In this document: positions 33,383 to 45,094 of the stretch, one piece after another
How the letters are laid out: each line of letters begins with the position of its first letter
How positions within the stretch are numbered: the stretch's first letter is position 1
DNA from: Vitrella brassicaformis
Lineage: Eukaryota > Sar > Vitrellaceae
Direction: 5' to 3'
Assembly: GCA_001179505.1 (NCBI GenBank)
Contig: CDMY01000238.1
Span: forward strand, 1-64,000
DNA: 64,000 nt
Notes under the pieces: model-generated
Told to the model about the DNA's origin: nothing
Database searches by the model: none
The model's input: the letters and a program-made list of their open reading frames with translations, nothing else
Position numbers and translations under genes: made by a program

Positions 33383-34619
33383 GGGGAGGGAGAGGGGTGA
33401 GAGGGGTGCTTTCAAAAATGCTGCTTTTCCAAAATCCATGATTTTTGTGAGTAAATGGATGTATCATAGTTTTTTTCCCGACGTACACGTGTCGGACCTC
33501 CCGGTCGAGGCGATGCTGGGTGTGGTGGCGGGCGTGGTGCGGTCGTGGGGACGCGGGGGCTACGGGGTGCCGGCCTCGGCAACCCACGTGTTGCGTAAAA
33601 AATGTGACATACATGTAATGACGCGCATGGCTAGCTGGGTGTTCATGGTGTGCTGACGGTGCGTTTTTCGCCGTCGACCAACGAGCGCACCTCGCGCACC
33701 TCACATCGCAAGCTCAGCCGAAACGAGGGGGGGTTGATGGTGAGAGAGAAAGAGAGAAGGGACGGGGCACAGAAGACAGCAAAGAGGGAGGCAGGGCCGC
33801 CTGAAGGAAGCGTGTATGGGCGAGAAAGGAAGACACAAGGGGGGAGAGGGTGCTGTTGTGTCTCGTGGGTACGTCTGCATGCTGTGTGTGTATGTTCGTG
33901 CTGCTGCGCTGTGCTGATGTCTTGTGAGTCTCTTTGGCTCACCACTTGCTACTTATCTTTGCTCACTGACGTCTGCCTTTTATCCTGTCCGTCTGGAATA
34001 TCCGCTCACTGACACCGAGGGAGGGTAGAGGCCACCGAGAGAGAGAGAGAGATGCACGGATTGACGACCCACCACTCATCCTGCATCTGATGTCTGCCTG
34101 TGTACCACCATTCCTGTGCTCAGGCATTGACACTGAGAGAGGGTAGAAGACGGAGAGAGAGAGAGAGAGAGAGGGTGGGTGTCACTCGGCTTCATCTGTG
34201 GAAGCTCCTGACATGCATACGTACATACACACATACTCACACAGACACACACACTATCTCTCTCCGTGCATACATACATACCATACCTGCCTTGTATCAC
34301 TGACTGACTGACTGACTGACTACTTCACCGCCCTCGTCCATGCGCTTTTGTCTTCGTACATGCATACATACACACACGGCTGTCTGCAATACAGCGTACA
34401 TTCCATGTGTCCCTATCTCTCGTGCATCCATACCATACCGTACCACATAGCCATAGCATTTCATGCCATCCCATGCCATGCCATGCCATGTATCACTGTC
34501 TCACTACTGGCTGACTCACTGACTGACTGACTGCCTCCCAGCCTTCATCCATGTGAGCCACTCACAGTCGCGCTTCTATGCTCTGACATACATACATACA
34601 TACGCACCTGGTCAGCGGA
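33383..34619. other. Non-coding spacer with GA and GACT microsatellites
   Basis: Purine-rich (GA)n tracts at about 34040 and 34155-34174, and GACT runs at about 34303-34320. No gene supported. Confidence 0.4.
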
Positions 34620-37600
34620 GCATGTCTATGTGTGATGTCGGGTGTTCTATTTCCCCCGCCCCGCCCCCTGCCTAGCTGCCTACATGCTCGACTAGCTCTA
34701 CTATGCTCTTACTGACTGGTGCACTCGTTGCGTAAGACTGAACTGGCCGTTTCTTATTTGTACCCTACTCCCACATACTTACTCATGTTGCGTGCTTGCT
34801 TCCATGACCTGTCAACACCACAACCGACGACCGACCCCTGTATTTGTTCTCTGATGGGGGCGGCGAGCGGCTCGTGGTGGGTCTCACCGGTGTTGCATGC
34901 TATGCACTTGTGCTACTAGCTCTCTTGCATACTAAGGTACGTGGCCACTCGGACAATGTAGAGTTCTCGGCAATCGATCCTTGTTCGTGTGAGTGAATGT
35001 GTATGCCTCGATTTTGCTGTTGTGTAACCGAGGGACCGATGGACGGTGGTCGGTCGCTCATAAGCGAGTTGACACGTGAACGTCGGAGCATGTGTGCGTG
35101 TCGTGTGCATGTGACGTGCCCCCTGCCTTTCACAATACATGATGATGGTGATACACATGCATCACGGGAGGGCCACACATGGGTGATCTGTACCATACAC
35201 ACACAGGGATGGGTCGGGTATGGTGTTCGTTCCTTCCAGTGTAAGTCCTCACGCTATTCTCTCTTCAGTAGGTCGTTACTGACTACGCGCAACTCGCCTT
35301 CATTCCACCTCCCAGCAACGTGCAACGGTTCTCTGCAGCAGTACGACCATCGCCATACACACCCATACGTACATACACATCTGGATCGTCTGGGTCAGCG
35401 GAGCATATCTATGTGTGTTGCAGTGCCATGTTCCCCCCGCCTAGCTGCCTACATGCTCGACTAGCTCCATGTGCGTAAGGGGGCTCGCTCAGGGCCTGAC
35501 ATGTAGTGAAATGGCCCCTCGTGGTTGTGATGCATACCGCGCGTCGTGTGTAGGTGTGTGTCTTCGACTGCTCGGTGGACAGCCGCAGCAGCAGCGAGTT
35601 TTGGCTGTTTGTTTCGATGTAGGAATCAGGGCCCTCTTATCGCTCATGATTCCTCCTACGCATACCATGGTTCCATGCTTTGCGGCAGGTACTGGGGCTC
35701 CTGGGATTGTAGTCATGATGATATCACTCCTCACCGATCTAGCCTTGACTTCATCTAGTCTTGACGTCTCACCCTTTCACCCATAGGCCACGTTTTCCCT
35801 GTCTTGGCTGCGACTTTCGTCGTGTCTACGTGTCTGTCAGTGGCCGATGTCTTGGCTCCTTGGTGTGCTACTGGGAGCCAGAGGGTGTGCACCTGCAGGT
35901 GCAACCACTCATGAGACATATACGCCCGTATCCCCATTTTGTGGGCGAGATACTGATATCAGTGCGGTCGTACGTGTTTTCTACGTGAGAGCGCGTGAGT
36001 GAGAGAGTGAGCGAGTGAGTGAGTGAGTGAAAGGAAGCAACGACATACACTTCCATGGGCTGCCTCCTTTCTGATTGCTGCCTGATGCACACTTGCCCTT
36101 ACTTTCTTTCTCGTATGCGTTTCTCTGTGTGTGTGTGGATGCCGGCGGCAATGGGGAGCTCCCCACACTCTGACCCGCCAGTGATGTGAGTGATGACTCC
36201 CTTCCGAGAGGCACGCATGGGATGGGTCCTTTTACACACGGATGCGAAGCTCATGTCACACGTATACTCGGCTGACAGGGGCTGCCTTGCTCATTCCCCT
36301 GTGTGTCCATGCTTGTACGAATGCAGGGCAGCCATCGTCCACAGATGCGCACTGACCGAGATAGATGCCTGCGGACACTCACTCACCTCCGTACGTGTAC
36401 ACCTAGACAGATACGCCTGCATACATACATGTGCATGATATGACTATGTGGGTGCGTGTCGTATCTATGTGAGTCAATGTGCATGCATTTAGCTGTGTAT
36501 TCCTGAATGACGGATGGACGGGCTTTTTATCACGTCGGAGCATATGTGCGTGTCGTGTGCATGTGACGTGCCCCCTGCCTTTCACAATACATGATGATGG
36601 TGATACACATGCATCACGGGAGGGCCACACATGGGTGATCTGTACCATACACACACAGGGATGGGTCGGGTATGGTGTTCGTTCCTTCCAGTGCAAGTCT
36701 TCACGCTATTCTCTCTTCAGTAGGTCGTTACTGACTACGCGCAACTCGCCTTCATTCCACCTCGTAGCACAGACAGACAGACAGACACGTGCAACGGTTC
36801 TCTGCAGCAGTACGACCATCGCCGCACACTCACACACATACGTACATACATATCTGGATCGTCTGGGTCAGCGGAGCATATCTTTGTGTGTTGCGGTGCC
36901 ATGTTCCCCCCGCCTAGCTGCCTACATGCTCGACTAGCTCCATGTGCGTAAGGGGGCTCGCTCAGGGCCTGACATGTAGTGAAATGGCTTCTCCTCTGGT
37001 GGCTTCGGTGGTGGTGTTGGTGACATTACCATAGCACCACACACTTACTCATGTTGCGTGCTTGAATTTGAGGCCTTTGCACACCATAACTGACGGCCGA
37101 CCTGTTTATTCGTGTCTGGTGCTGAGGAGAGAGAGAAAGCAGCACAGTGCGTGTCTCATCTGTGGTGCGTGCTCTGCATGTCTGCTTGCTCCCTGGGACA
37201 CTTGCATGCCTCCGTACAATCGATCGTCGTGTGTGTGTGTGTCTTCGACTGCGCGGCGGAAGAGAGTTCTGGCCGTTTTCCCCTGATGCAGGAGTCAAGA
37301 GAGGGATGGAGAGGCAGGGCTGCCCTCTTATCGCTCATGAGTGCTCATGGTATTTATCAATGTTTTCATGCTTGACGGCCAGAGGCTGGGGCCTCTTAAC
37401 ACACACGCAGTCTAGTCTTGACGTCATCTAGTCTTGATCGCTCACCTTTCCATTCACACGCCACAACTGCCTGTCTTGGCTGCTTTTTTTGTCGTGTCCT
37501 CATGTCCGTGAGTGGTCGGTGTTTTTCCTTCTTGGCGTGCCTCCCTCAGCGCTCATGCGTAAGTGTGTGTTGAAGTGAGAGAGCACGTGCATGAGTGAGA

Positions 37601-38130
37601 CACCCCGGCCGGAGCAAGGGGGTGTACTCGTCAGATGCAACCACTGGTGAGACATATGCCCCCATATCCCCATTTTGTATGCGAGATATCAGTTCGTTCG
37701 TACGTGTTTTCTACGTGGGAGTGCGCGAGTGTGAGAGCGACGATTCACACACATTGGGCTGACTTGTGCTTCCTGCGTATGCCGAACTGTGCGCCATACA
37801 TATCATTGACATGTACATTTTCATGGGCTGCCTCCCATCTGATTGCTGCCTGATGTACATGTGCCCTGTACTCTCTCTCCCTACCTCTGTCTGTGTGCCG
37901 TGTTAGGGAGAGATGAGTACAGGGGGATTCCCCACTCTGATGATTCCCTTCCGGTTGTGAGTTTTTTCACGGATGGGGAGCTCATGCTCGATTGACAAGG
38001 GTTGCCTTGCTCTGATGCCAGTGCAGGGCAGCCCTCGTCCGCACATTCGCACATGCATCCGTGCGCGTGTGGCCACACACGTACCAGAAAGATACGCTTG
38101 CATACATACATGTGTATGATATGACCATGT
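34620..38130. repeat. Degenerate tandem array of about 1.5-1.7 kb non-coding units
   Basis: Two full units and one partial unit share ordered landmarks. The block at 35084 (CGGAGCATGTGTGCGTGTCG) recurs at 36535. The GCCTACATGCTCGACTAGCTC block occurs at about 34680, 35447 and 36920. The GTGTCTTCGACTG block occurs at 35556 and 37239, the TATCCCCATTTTGT block at 35928 and 37666, and a TCTGATTGCTGCCTGATG block at 36069 and 37837. The stretch 35084-35510 against 36535-36980 is almost identical apart from a small CAGA-type insertion near 36772-36785. No conserved ORF spans the units. Confidence 0.75.
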
Positions 38131-38346
38131 GGGTGCGTGTATGTCTGTGGTATGACTATGTGAGCGCCAATGCGTATGGTTGTGTCCACTCTCTTCCTTG
38201 CACGTGTCCACGCTGCATCTGTCCGTGCATGTTATGTGATCATGGATGTATGTTTGTGTGTCTTGTGTGAGTCTTGTGTGTATGGGCCTACATCTCACGC
38301 GAGAGAGAGACTACATGTATGCATACCTATCTACATACATCTATCT

Positions 38347-38386
38347 TCATTCACTCATTCATTCATTCATTCATTCATTCATTCAC
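38347..38386 (+). repeat. (TTCA)n microsatellite
   Basis: About nine tandem TTCA units. Confidence 0.9.
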
Positions 38387-38890
38387 ACATACATCGGAGG
38401 GGTCTACGCTTGTCTTAAGGCAGCTGCAGCTGGTCGGCTCTCACCGTGCTTCGCTGGTGTTTGATTTGTGATTGTTGCACACCCACATGCACACTCGGGA
38501 TGCTTGGAAGACACTTTGAAAGATTCACATGCATACTCGAGTCAATGAACGTGCCTTTCTCTCAGTGATTCAGTGAACCATCATGGTGTCCTCACGATGA
38601 TGCTATCACGAAAATGAGCAACATTCGTTCATTGGTTTGCAAAGAGTAATCACACTGGCGATCGGCCAACCCTAAGGCGAGGGTTTCGCATCGCTTGTCG
38701 TTCCGGACAAAGCCCGGCAGTACGCAGCCGGTGCGATAGCTGCAGGTGAGCTCAAACACAGTGCAGATCTTGGTCATTATGCGCTGAATCTGTGGTTTTG
38801 CAGGATGCTTGATGAGTGATTCGGGCGGTGCTTCCTCCGGCCACGATTGATTCACATCCCCACGCGGCCGCTCGTTCGTCTGGTCCGGTC
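38387..38890. other. 5' flank of the CENP-B/TLDc gene
   Basis: Short unique sequence with no supported gene. It probably contains the promoter and 5'UTR of the downstream gene; no element is identifiable. Confidence 0.3.
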
Positions 38891-41800
38891 ATGCAGGATG
38901 AGGAAGCGCCGGCGAACGCAGGACGATGTGAGCGGCAAGCGTACGCATCTGGGTCACTTCCAGACGTGCGTCGAGACCGGACAGTGTTGCAGCAGCCACA
39001 AGGTCACAGCGGACCCTCATGTGAGTCGACAACACGGGAGAAGACGCCTCCAAGCACATCTGTGGGTCATGTGTGCGATGTCCAGATGACAATGAGTTTG
39101 CTTCTCTGGGTCATCCATTGGTGGCTGTTGGTCAGCCAGCCGCCGCCCTACCGGCGTCCCCTCACTCGAGCCGGGTGCACCCCTCATACTTTCCCTCGCA
39201 GCAGCGCACAGCGGCCTCCAAACAGGCAGCTGAATTGACTATCGGCGAGAGGGAGGCGCTGCTGGCCGACTTCGAAAGGCGCAAGGCAGCGGGAGAGGCG
39301 CTTACTCAGCAGGCATTTGCACTTGAGAAAGGCATTATCCCACTATATATCCCGCTCACGCAGTTCAAGAACTGGTGCCATCGCTCTTCAGTCAAGCGAG
39401 AGCCGCAGCACGAGGCAGCCGACAAGAGCAAGAAGCGCTACAGGCAGTCGCCTTTTCAGCCGATCGAGGTCGAGGTGCGTCAGTGGATGGCGGGGCATGA
39501 AGACCAAAGGAAGATTCCGATCAAGGCCATTCGTGCCAAGGCGATTGAGATCGCTGTTCGGCTGGGCATCAGTGGCTTCTCGGCAAGTGACACATGGATC
39601 AGGGGCGTCAACGACAGATACATGCAGGTGGGATGGAGCTATATGTCCACACATGTATCGATTTGCTTTGCCCGCTTTTCCCAGGACCAAGGACAAGCCT
39701 CCAGTGCGGCTGCAGCGGCGGCAAGCGCACCCGTCGCCCTTCCCTCTCCCCCAGTGCATCCGACGCACCCTCTTCCATCTTCACTGCCCAACGAGGGTGC
39801 TGCATTTGGGCACATAGCCGATGCATTTATCGGCTGGGGTACGAGCGATGAGTCCACAGAGAGGGAACGCCCTGTCATCCCGAGCAGCCATCGTTCTGGC
39901 GCATCACCTGCCACTCGTCGGGCCTCATCTCAGCCACCACCACACCAGCCAGCGGCAGAGGCCGACGGCACCCCTGCATCATCACGCGGTCGGTCGAAGG
40001 AATACACCATAGCTGAGCGCACGGCACTGGTGGACGAGTTCTCTCTACGGCAAGCCGGCGGCGAGAAGATCTCTCAGCGGGCATTCGCCAGGGAGAAGGG
40101 CATCAGCTTCGACCAGTTCAAGCACTGGGTGCTGCAGATCAAGAAGCTGAGAGAGGAAGGGCAAGACCCCAGCGACATCAGCAAAAGGAGGCACAGAGCA
40201 GTCAAGTGGCCGCAGATCGAGCAGGAGATGGCCGAGTGGCTCGGCAGCCGCAGCGACCCCTCGGGCATCGCCAAGAGGGAGCTGAGGGACAAGGCCAAAG
40301 AGATCGCGGCCCGCCTGCAGGCGACAGACTTCAAGTGCAGCGACTCATGGCTGGATGGATTCAGAAAACGATACCAACAAGCACCATCCAAGCGCCAGGT
40401 ACACAGCCGATAAACAGGACTTACACCTGGGCTGGCCTGTTCCGTTGTTCCTTGTTCCATGGGTTCGTCAGAGTGCTTCCGTCGCGCCATTGGAGACGAC
40501 AGCCGCAAAAGAGCAGGTACAAACGCTGGTGTGTGCAGACAGTGCGGCGGTCTATTTACGTTGCTGCGGTGTGGCGTCTGCACAGCCTCTCGCGCTTCCC
40601 TTTTCCTCGCATGGCCTCGCTTCTGGTACAAGGCACGTGTGCATGAATGCGGCTAATACGACACTGCTGCGGTGTGGACTCAGATCTCACGTCTTCCGGA
40701 GCGGCCCAACCAGCAGGGACAGGTGAGGAGAACGAGAGGTGCTAGAGTGTCCTGACCCATCCGTTCTTGTGTGTTTTTAGACTTCGCGCCCCTACAGAGC
40801 TACTTCAGCTCGCCCAATCCCTGGGAGCCGAATGATCCGCCCGCTGTGACCGCGACACCGTCCCTCCACGTCCCCCTCACCTCCTGTCGTCCACCTGCTT
40901 TTTCGGCCCCCATACCAACCGAAGAGGCGTCAGTGTCGGCGGCAGCTTTAGTGGCCGGTTCAGCGGATGGTGCGGATTGCGAGAATCCACATCGCATTGG
41001 CGACCTAGCATCGAGTGGCGAGATACTCAGTGGTCAGGTCTACACAACGGTGCGAATGGGGGATTCATTCATTGGACCGATTACCGACCTCAGCCGACAG
41101 GTAGATAATATCTAATGTGGAAAACCAGAGGAAGGACGTTTTTCTCTGATGGACTGCAGACGACCACCTGTCCACCAAACGACGAGGTTGACTCCAAGCT
41201 GGAGCAGCCATCAGAGGGCCAGACCACCATGAGCGTAAGTGATGACACCTGACTGCCATGACGACCGTACGAACAGGAAGCTGAGGCTCTGTTCGTAATT
41301 TGCTCGTTCAGATGGTGCCGTCAGAAAGCAGGCTGACGAACCAGAGGCCGCCGACGAAGGTCCAAAGGACCAACGCACGATCTCACAGACACGCCACACC
41401 GTCTGTGGTGAGCAGAATGCAATGAGCTGGACGAGCTGACAGTGACGTGGCTTCTGTCTCCCCTGCAGGTGTCATTTCGTTCATCGGGTATCAGTGGCCG
41501 TGACCTCCAAACTAACCTAGGAGAGGTGAGCATCGACAGGGGACGGCTTACTGCATCAATGATCCTGTTGCTGCCCTTCTCTCTCTGTGTCGCCATCATC
41601 AGGCCGATGCTGATATTGGTAGCGTGTCTGATGCTGACAGCGTCAGTGTGTCGTCTGTTGGTGCGGCTCCTGACGTCGCGGCCCTGTCGACCTGCAGCAC
41701 GACAGACGACGGCGACATGCCGACGCAAAGACGCGTGAGTGAAACCTAGAGCGCACATGTCTGTTTGGCTATATGGCTCTGTTTCGTCCTTTCTGCAGGT

Positions 41801-43187
41801 CATCGCGGGAAGCAGCCTGAGGGCGCCTGAGTGTGCGGCTCTTCACTCCCTCTTCGTGCCATCGATATTCGAAGAAATCACATTCACGCTGCTGTACAGG
41901 TACACGCACATTAAAGGGAGGGACACAACACATGACAACTGCTATTCTTGTTTCAGGGCCTCCCATGATGGCGCAACCTTTGGCGATCTTCTTCGGTGCG
42001 TTGGCGACACGAAAAGCCTGGTATTCGCGGTCAGGAAGGGCGGCTGTCTGTTCGGCGCCTACATCAGCGACGGCGTCAAGCTTCCCGATGGCCCAACTGC
42101 CGTCAACAGCTACAGCTGTGACGCATGGCAGTTCTCCCTTGCCGACCACTTCAACACGCCCACCAAGATCGACTTCCCTCGATACAGGAAGCGTGTCGAG
42201 ATAGCCGCGAGGGAGTGCACAGTAGACGGGGCGGTCGCCATCGGCGATGGACAGGGTCTCAAGGCGCAGCTGTGTTTTGGCTATGGCCGTCGAGATGGTG
42301 CATTTGGTGCCGATATGCGCAGCTGCTATCAGAACATCTGCAGGGATTTTCTGCCTGAAGGGTATCAGGGGGCGAGAGGGGATGGCCACGCCTTCTTTGG
42401 TGGCGGTGCGCAATTCATGGCTGACGAACTGGAGGTCATTCGTGTGGATGGACTTTTTTTGCTGTCGCCACAGGTCAGACACACACATCAATGAACATAT
42501 GCCTTTCACGCCTTGCCCGCTGTTCCTCTGCAGGGGATCGAAGGCAGCAGTTTGGGTGTCATCGAGTGTGCGGCTCTCTACTGCTTTCTCGGAATAACCA
42601 CACAGGGCAAGGCGAGGCTGCTCTACAGGTACGACATTCGCTGAAGGTGAAATCAGATCATTTGTGTTTGCCATGTGTACAGTGCGTCGCGCGACTGCTC
42701 ATCGTATGCCGAACTCATTCGATGTGTTGGCGACGCCACCCGCCTGGTGTTCGTCATCCGGAAGGGCGCCTTTGTCTTCGGCGCCTACACAAGCGGCGGC
42801 CTGCACCTGCCCGATGATCCCGCTGCCGTCAACAGCTACAACTGTGATGTGTGGCATTTCTCCCTGGCCGGCCACTTCAAGACACCCACCAAGATCGACA
42901 TGCCCGACAGGCAGCTCGTGCGCGTCGCTGGGCGGGAGGCGGGGGCAATGCTGCTGATTGGCGAGCAACTATTTCTCGGTTATGGCGGCTCTCACCGGGA
43001 CAGTGGTGCTGATTTGCGTAGCTGTTATCAGCTCATTTTCAGCAGCCTTCTCCCTGCGGGCTACCAGGGCGCGAGGGACGGGAGCGGCAATGCAGTGTTT
43101 GGTGGGAGTGGTCACTTCATAGCTGACGATTTGGAGGTGCTGACGGCCGGGGAACGTGATCTTCCCAAGCCGAGCCGCCTCAGTTGA
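38891..43187 (+). CDS. Two CENP-B-type DNA-binding units fused to two TLDc domains
   Basis: Fourteen exons (38891-39020, 39086-39627, 39685-40398, 40472-40516, 40684-40738, 40781-41100, 41160-41234, 41312-41407, 41469-41525, 41603-41734, 41799-41899, 41957-42473, 42534-42628, 42683-43187) give 1127 residues. Each of two N-terminal units has a psq-like helix-turn-helix (GEREALLADFERRKAAGEA; AERTALVDEFSLRQAGGEK) then a Tc5-type one (FSASDTWIRGVNDRY; FKCSDSWLDGFRKRY), ending near residues 222 and 460. A long Ser/Thr/Pro-rich linker follows. Residues about 745-925 and 950-1120 are TLDc domains: LLYRASHDG and LLYSASRD, a G-x-x-FGAY core, CFGYGR/FLGYGG, and closing DELEV/DDLEV. In other eukaryotes TLDc proteins act in oxidative-stress resistance and bind V-ATPase; CENP-B folds bind DNA. 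Exons 4-6 are the least certain. No transposase or EF-hand domain is seen. Confidence 0.85.
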
Positions 43188-45094
43188 ATGGCGTCGTCAA
43201 GCGGCCTGGAACGAGACTCGCCTGTGTGTTGCGTCTGTCGATGCGAACCGTGATGAAGGAGTGTGTTTGAATGTGTGTATCTGAAGGGAGTACGAGTGAA
43301 TGAGAGTGGAGCCTGGGGCATTTGACCGGCTGAATGCACACACGGGGGCACTCATCGTCACGTGTGTGTGGGGCGAGAGGGAGGGGCCTCTTTCCTCGTT
43401 GTCTCTGTGTGTGTTTTGTGTGTCTGTTGCCCGTGAGTGGAGGAGTGAGTGTTGCTCGGCTGCAGTCTGGCTCATCCGTGGCGCATGTTTTCGTGGACAG
43501 CAAGCACATCCTGTTTACCAATGGTATGCTCTTTACGTCTATCTATACCTTTCTTTCGTGCCTTATGTGTCCAACGCGATTGTGGTGCCAATGCGATGCG
43601 ATGAGATAAGATGTGGTGTGGTTTGATGTAGCGTACTGGTGCTGGCTTTCTAGCTGGTACAGCGAGCTTCTTTTATAGCCACGCAGGCTGATTGGAGCCA
43701 TGTCGGCCGATCTGGCTTAATCCATCTCGTGTGGCTGTTGGGGGGCGGTCTGTACTTCTGGTATCACACGTCAGAGCATTCTCAGAATGAAGAATGAATA
43801 GCGTCGAAGCTTTTTGCTGACCGCAAGGAGACCGTCGCGACATCCGGCTGAATGTGAGTGTATGAGTGTGAAAAAGGCCGTGTTTGTCCGCTGCAGCGCC
43901 AAGGGAGCACGGCGGTGGATGTTTTTTTCACTGCTGGTGTGTCAATAAATGGCTGTGTCGGCTGTGTCTGTCTGCTCCGCCCTGTCCCCCCCGCCCCCTC
44001 CTCCACCCTGTCCCCCCCGCCCCCTCCTCCACNNNNNNNNNNNNNNNNNNNNNNNNNNNNNNNNNNNNNNNNNNNNNNNNNNNNNNNNNNNNNNNNNNNN
44101 NNNNNNNNNNNNNNNNNNNNNNNNNNNNNNNNNNNNNNNNNNNNNNNNNNNNNNNNNNNNNNNNNNNNNNNNNNNNNNNNNNNNNNNNNNNNNNNNNNNN
44201 NNNNNNNNNNNNNNNNNNNNNNNNNNNNNNNNNNNNNNNNNNNNNNNNNNNNNNNNNNNNNNNNNNNNNNNNNNNNNNNNNNNNNNNNNNNNNNNNNNNN
44301 NNNNNNNNNNNNNNNNNNNNNNNNNNNNNNNNCCTCCACCCTGCCCCCCCTCCCCTCCTGAATCTGTTTCTCGCTCTGGAGCCGTCTTTTCGCTGATGTA
44401 AACAGTCTTAACTGACCGCCTTGATTAAGTGTCTGACTAATTATCTGCGTGTCTGGGAATGGGTGCATGTCTGTTGTATGTGTCAGCATGTCTGTTGTGT
44501 GTGTCATACACACACACGGATTCATGTCTCCCTGCGTACATACATACGTACGTGCATGTATACACACGTATATACAGCCTCCTTTTTTCGCATGTATGAT
44601 GAGGCATCAGGTGAATGAATGTATGATGATGATTGCATACATTCATTCATCCTTTCTTGCCATCCATCCATCCATCCCATCCGTCGATCGACTCCACACT
44701 CGAGTACAGATCTACTCTGAGATGTGTACCTTCCCCTTCACCTCTACATGTCTACACGTGTCCATGTGTCCATGTCGTGGCGGCTCCCAATGCTCGCTGA
44801 GTTTTGTCTCTGTTTGGGCGTGAGTGTCTCTGTGCCAGTTTTATGCTGGGCCAGGCAGTGAGACTGGAAGCTTGCTGCCACATTTTCTGACGAGTGGCAT
44901 TGAATGTTTGTCTGAAACGTCTAGATCTGCCCCTTTTTTCTGGCAGTCATGGACACATGCATTGCACGTTGCAATCCCTCAGGACACGGAACAGAAAACA
45001 ATCCATCCCGAAGAAACTCGCTGACTCGCGATCGGGACCCGGTGTAAATCTTTGCGGGGGCGTTCAACAAGTTCTCCCTTCCGGAAGGGCAATC
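43188..45094. other. Intergenic region containing an assembly gap
   Basis: Contains TG-rich and CATA-type repeats, a C-rich minisatellite around the gap (about 43980-44360), ATCC runs at about 44662-44676, and no supported gene. Confidence 0.4.
44033..44332. other. Assembly gap, 300 N, inside a C-rich minisatellite
   Basis: Exactly 300 N. Both sides show CCCCCCGCCCCCTCCTCCACCCTG-like units (unit split here by composition), so collapse of a tandem repeat is the likely cause. Confidence 0.97.

Noticed and set aside
38891-40413. Active pogo/Tigger transposon
   Set aside because: No DDE transposase domain, terminal inverted repeats or TA duplication are visible; the HTH units continue into TLDc exons.
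43782-44567. Open frames spanning the N gap
   Set aside because: They exist only because N codons are read as open; the flanks are low-complexity repeat.
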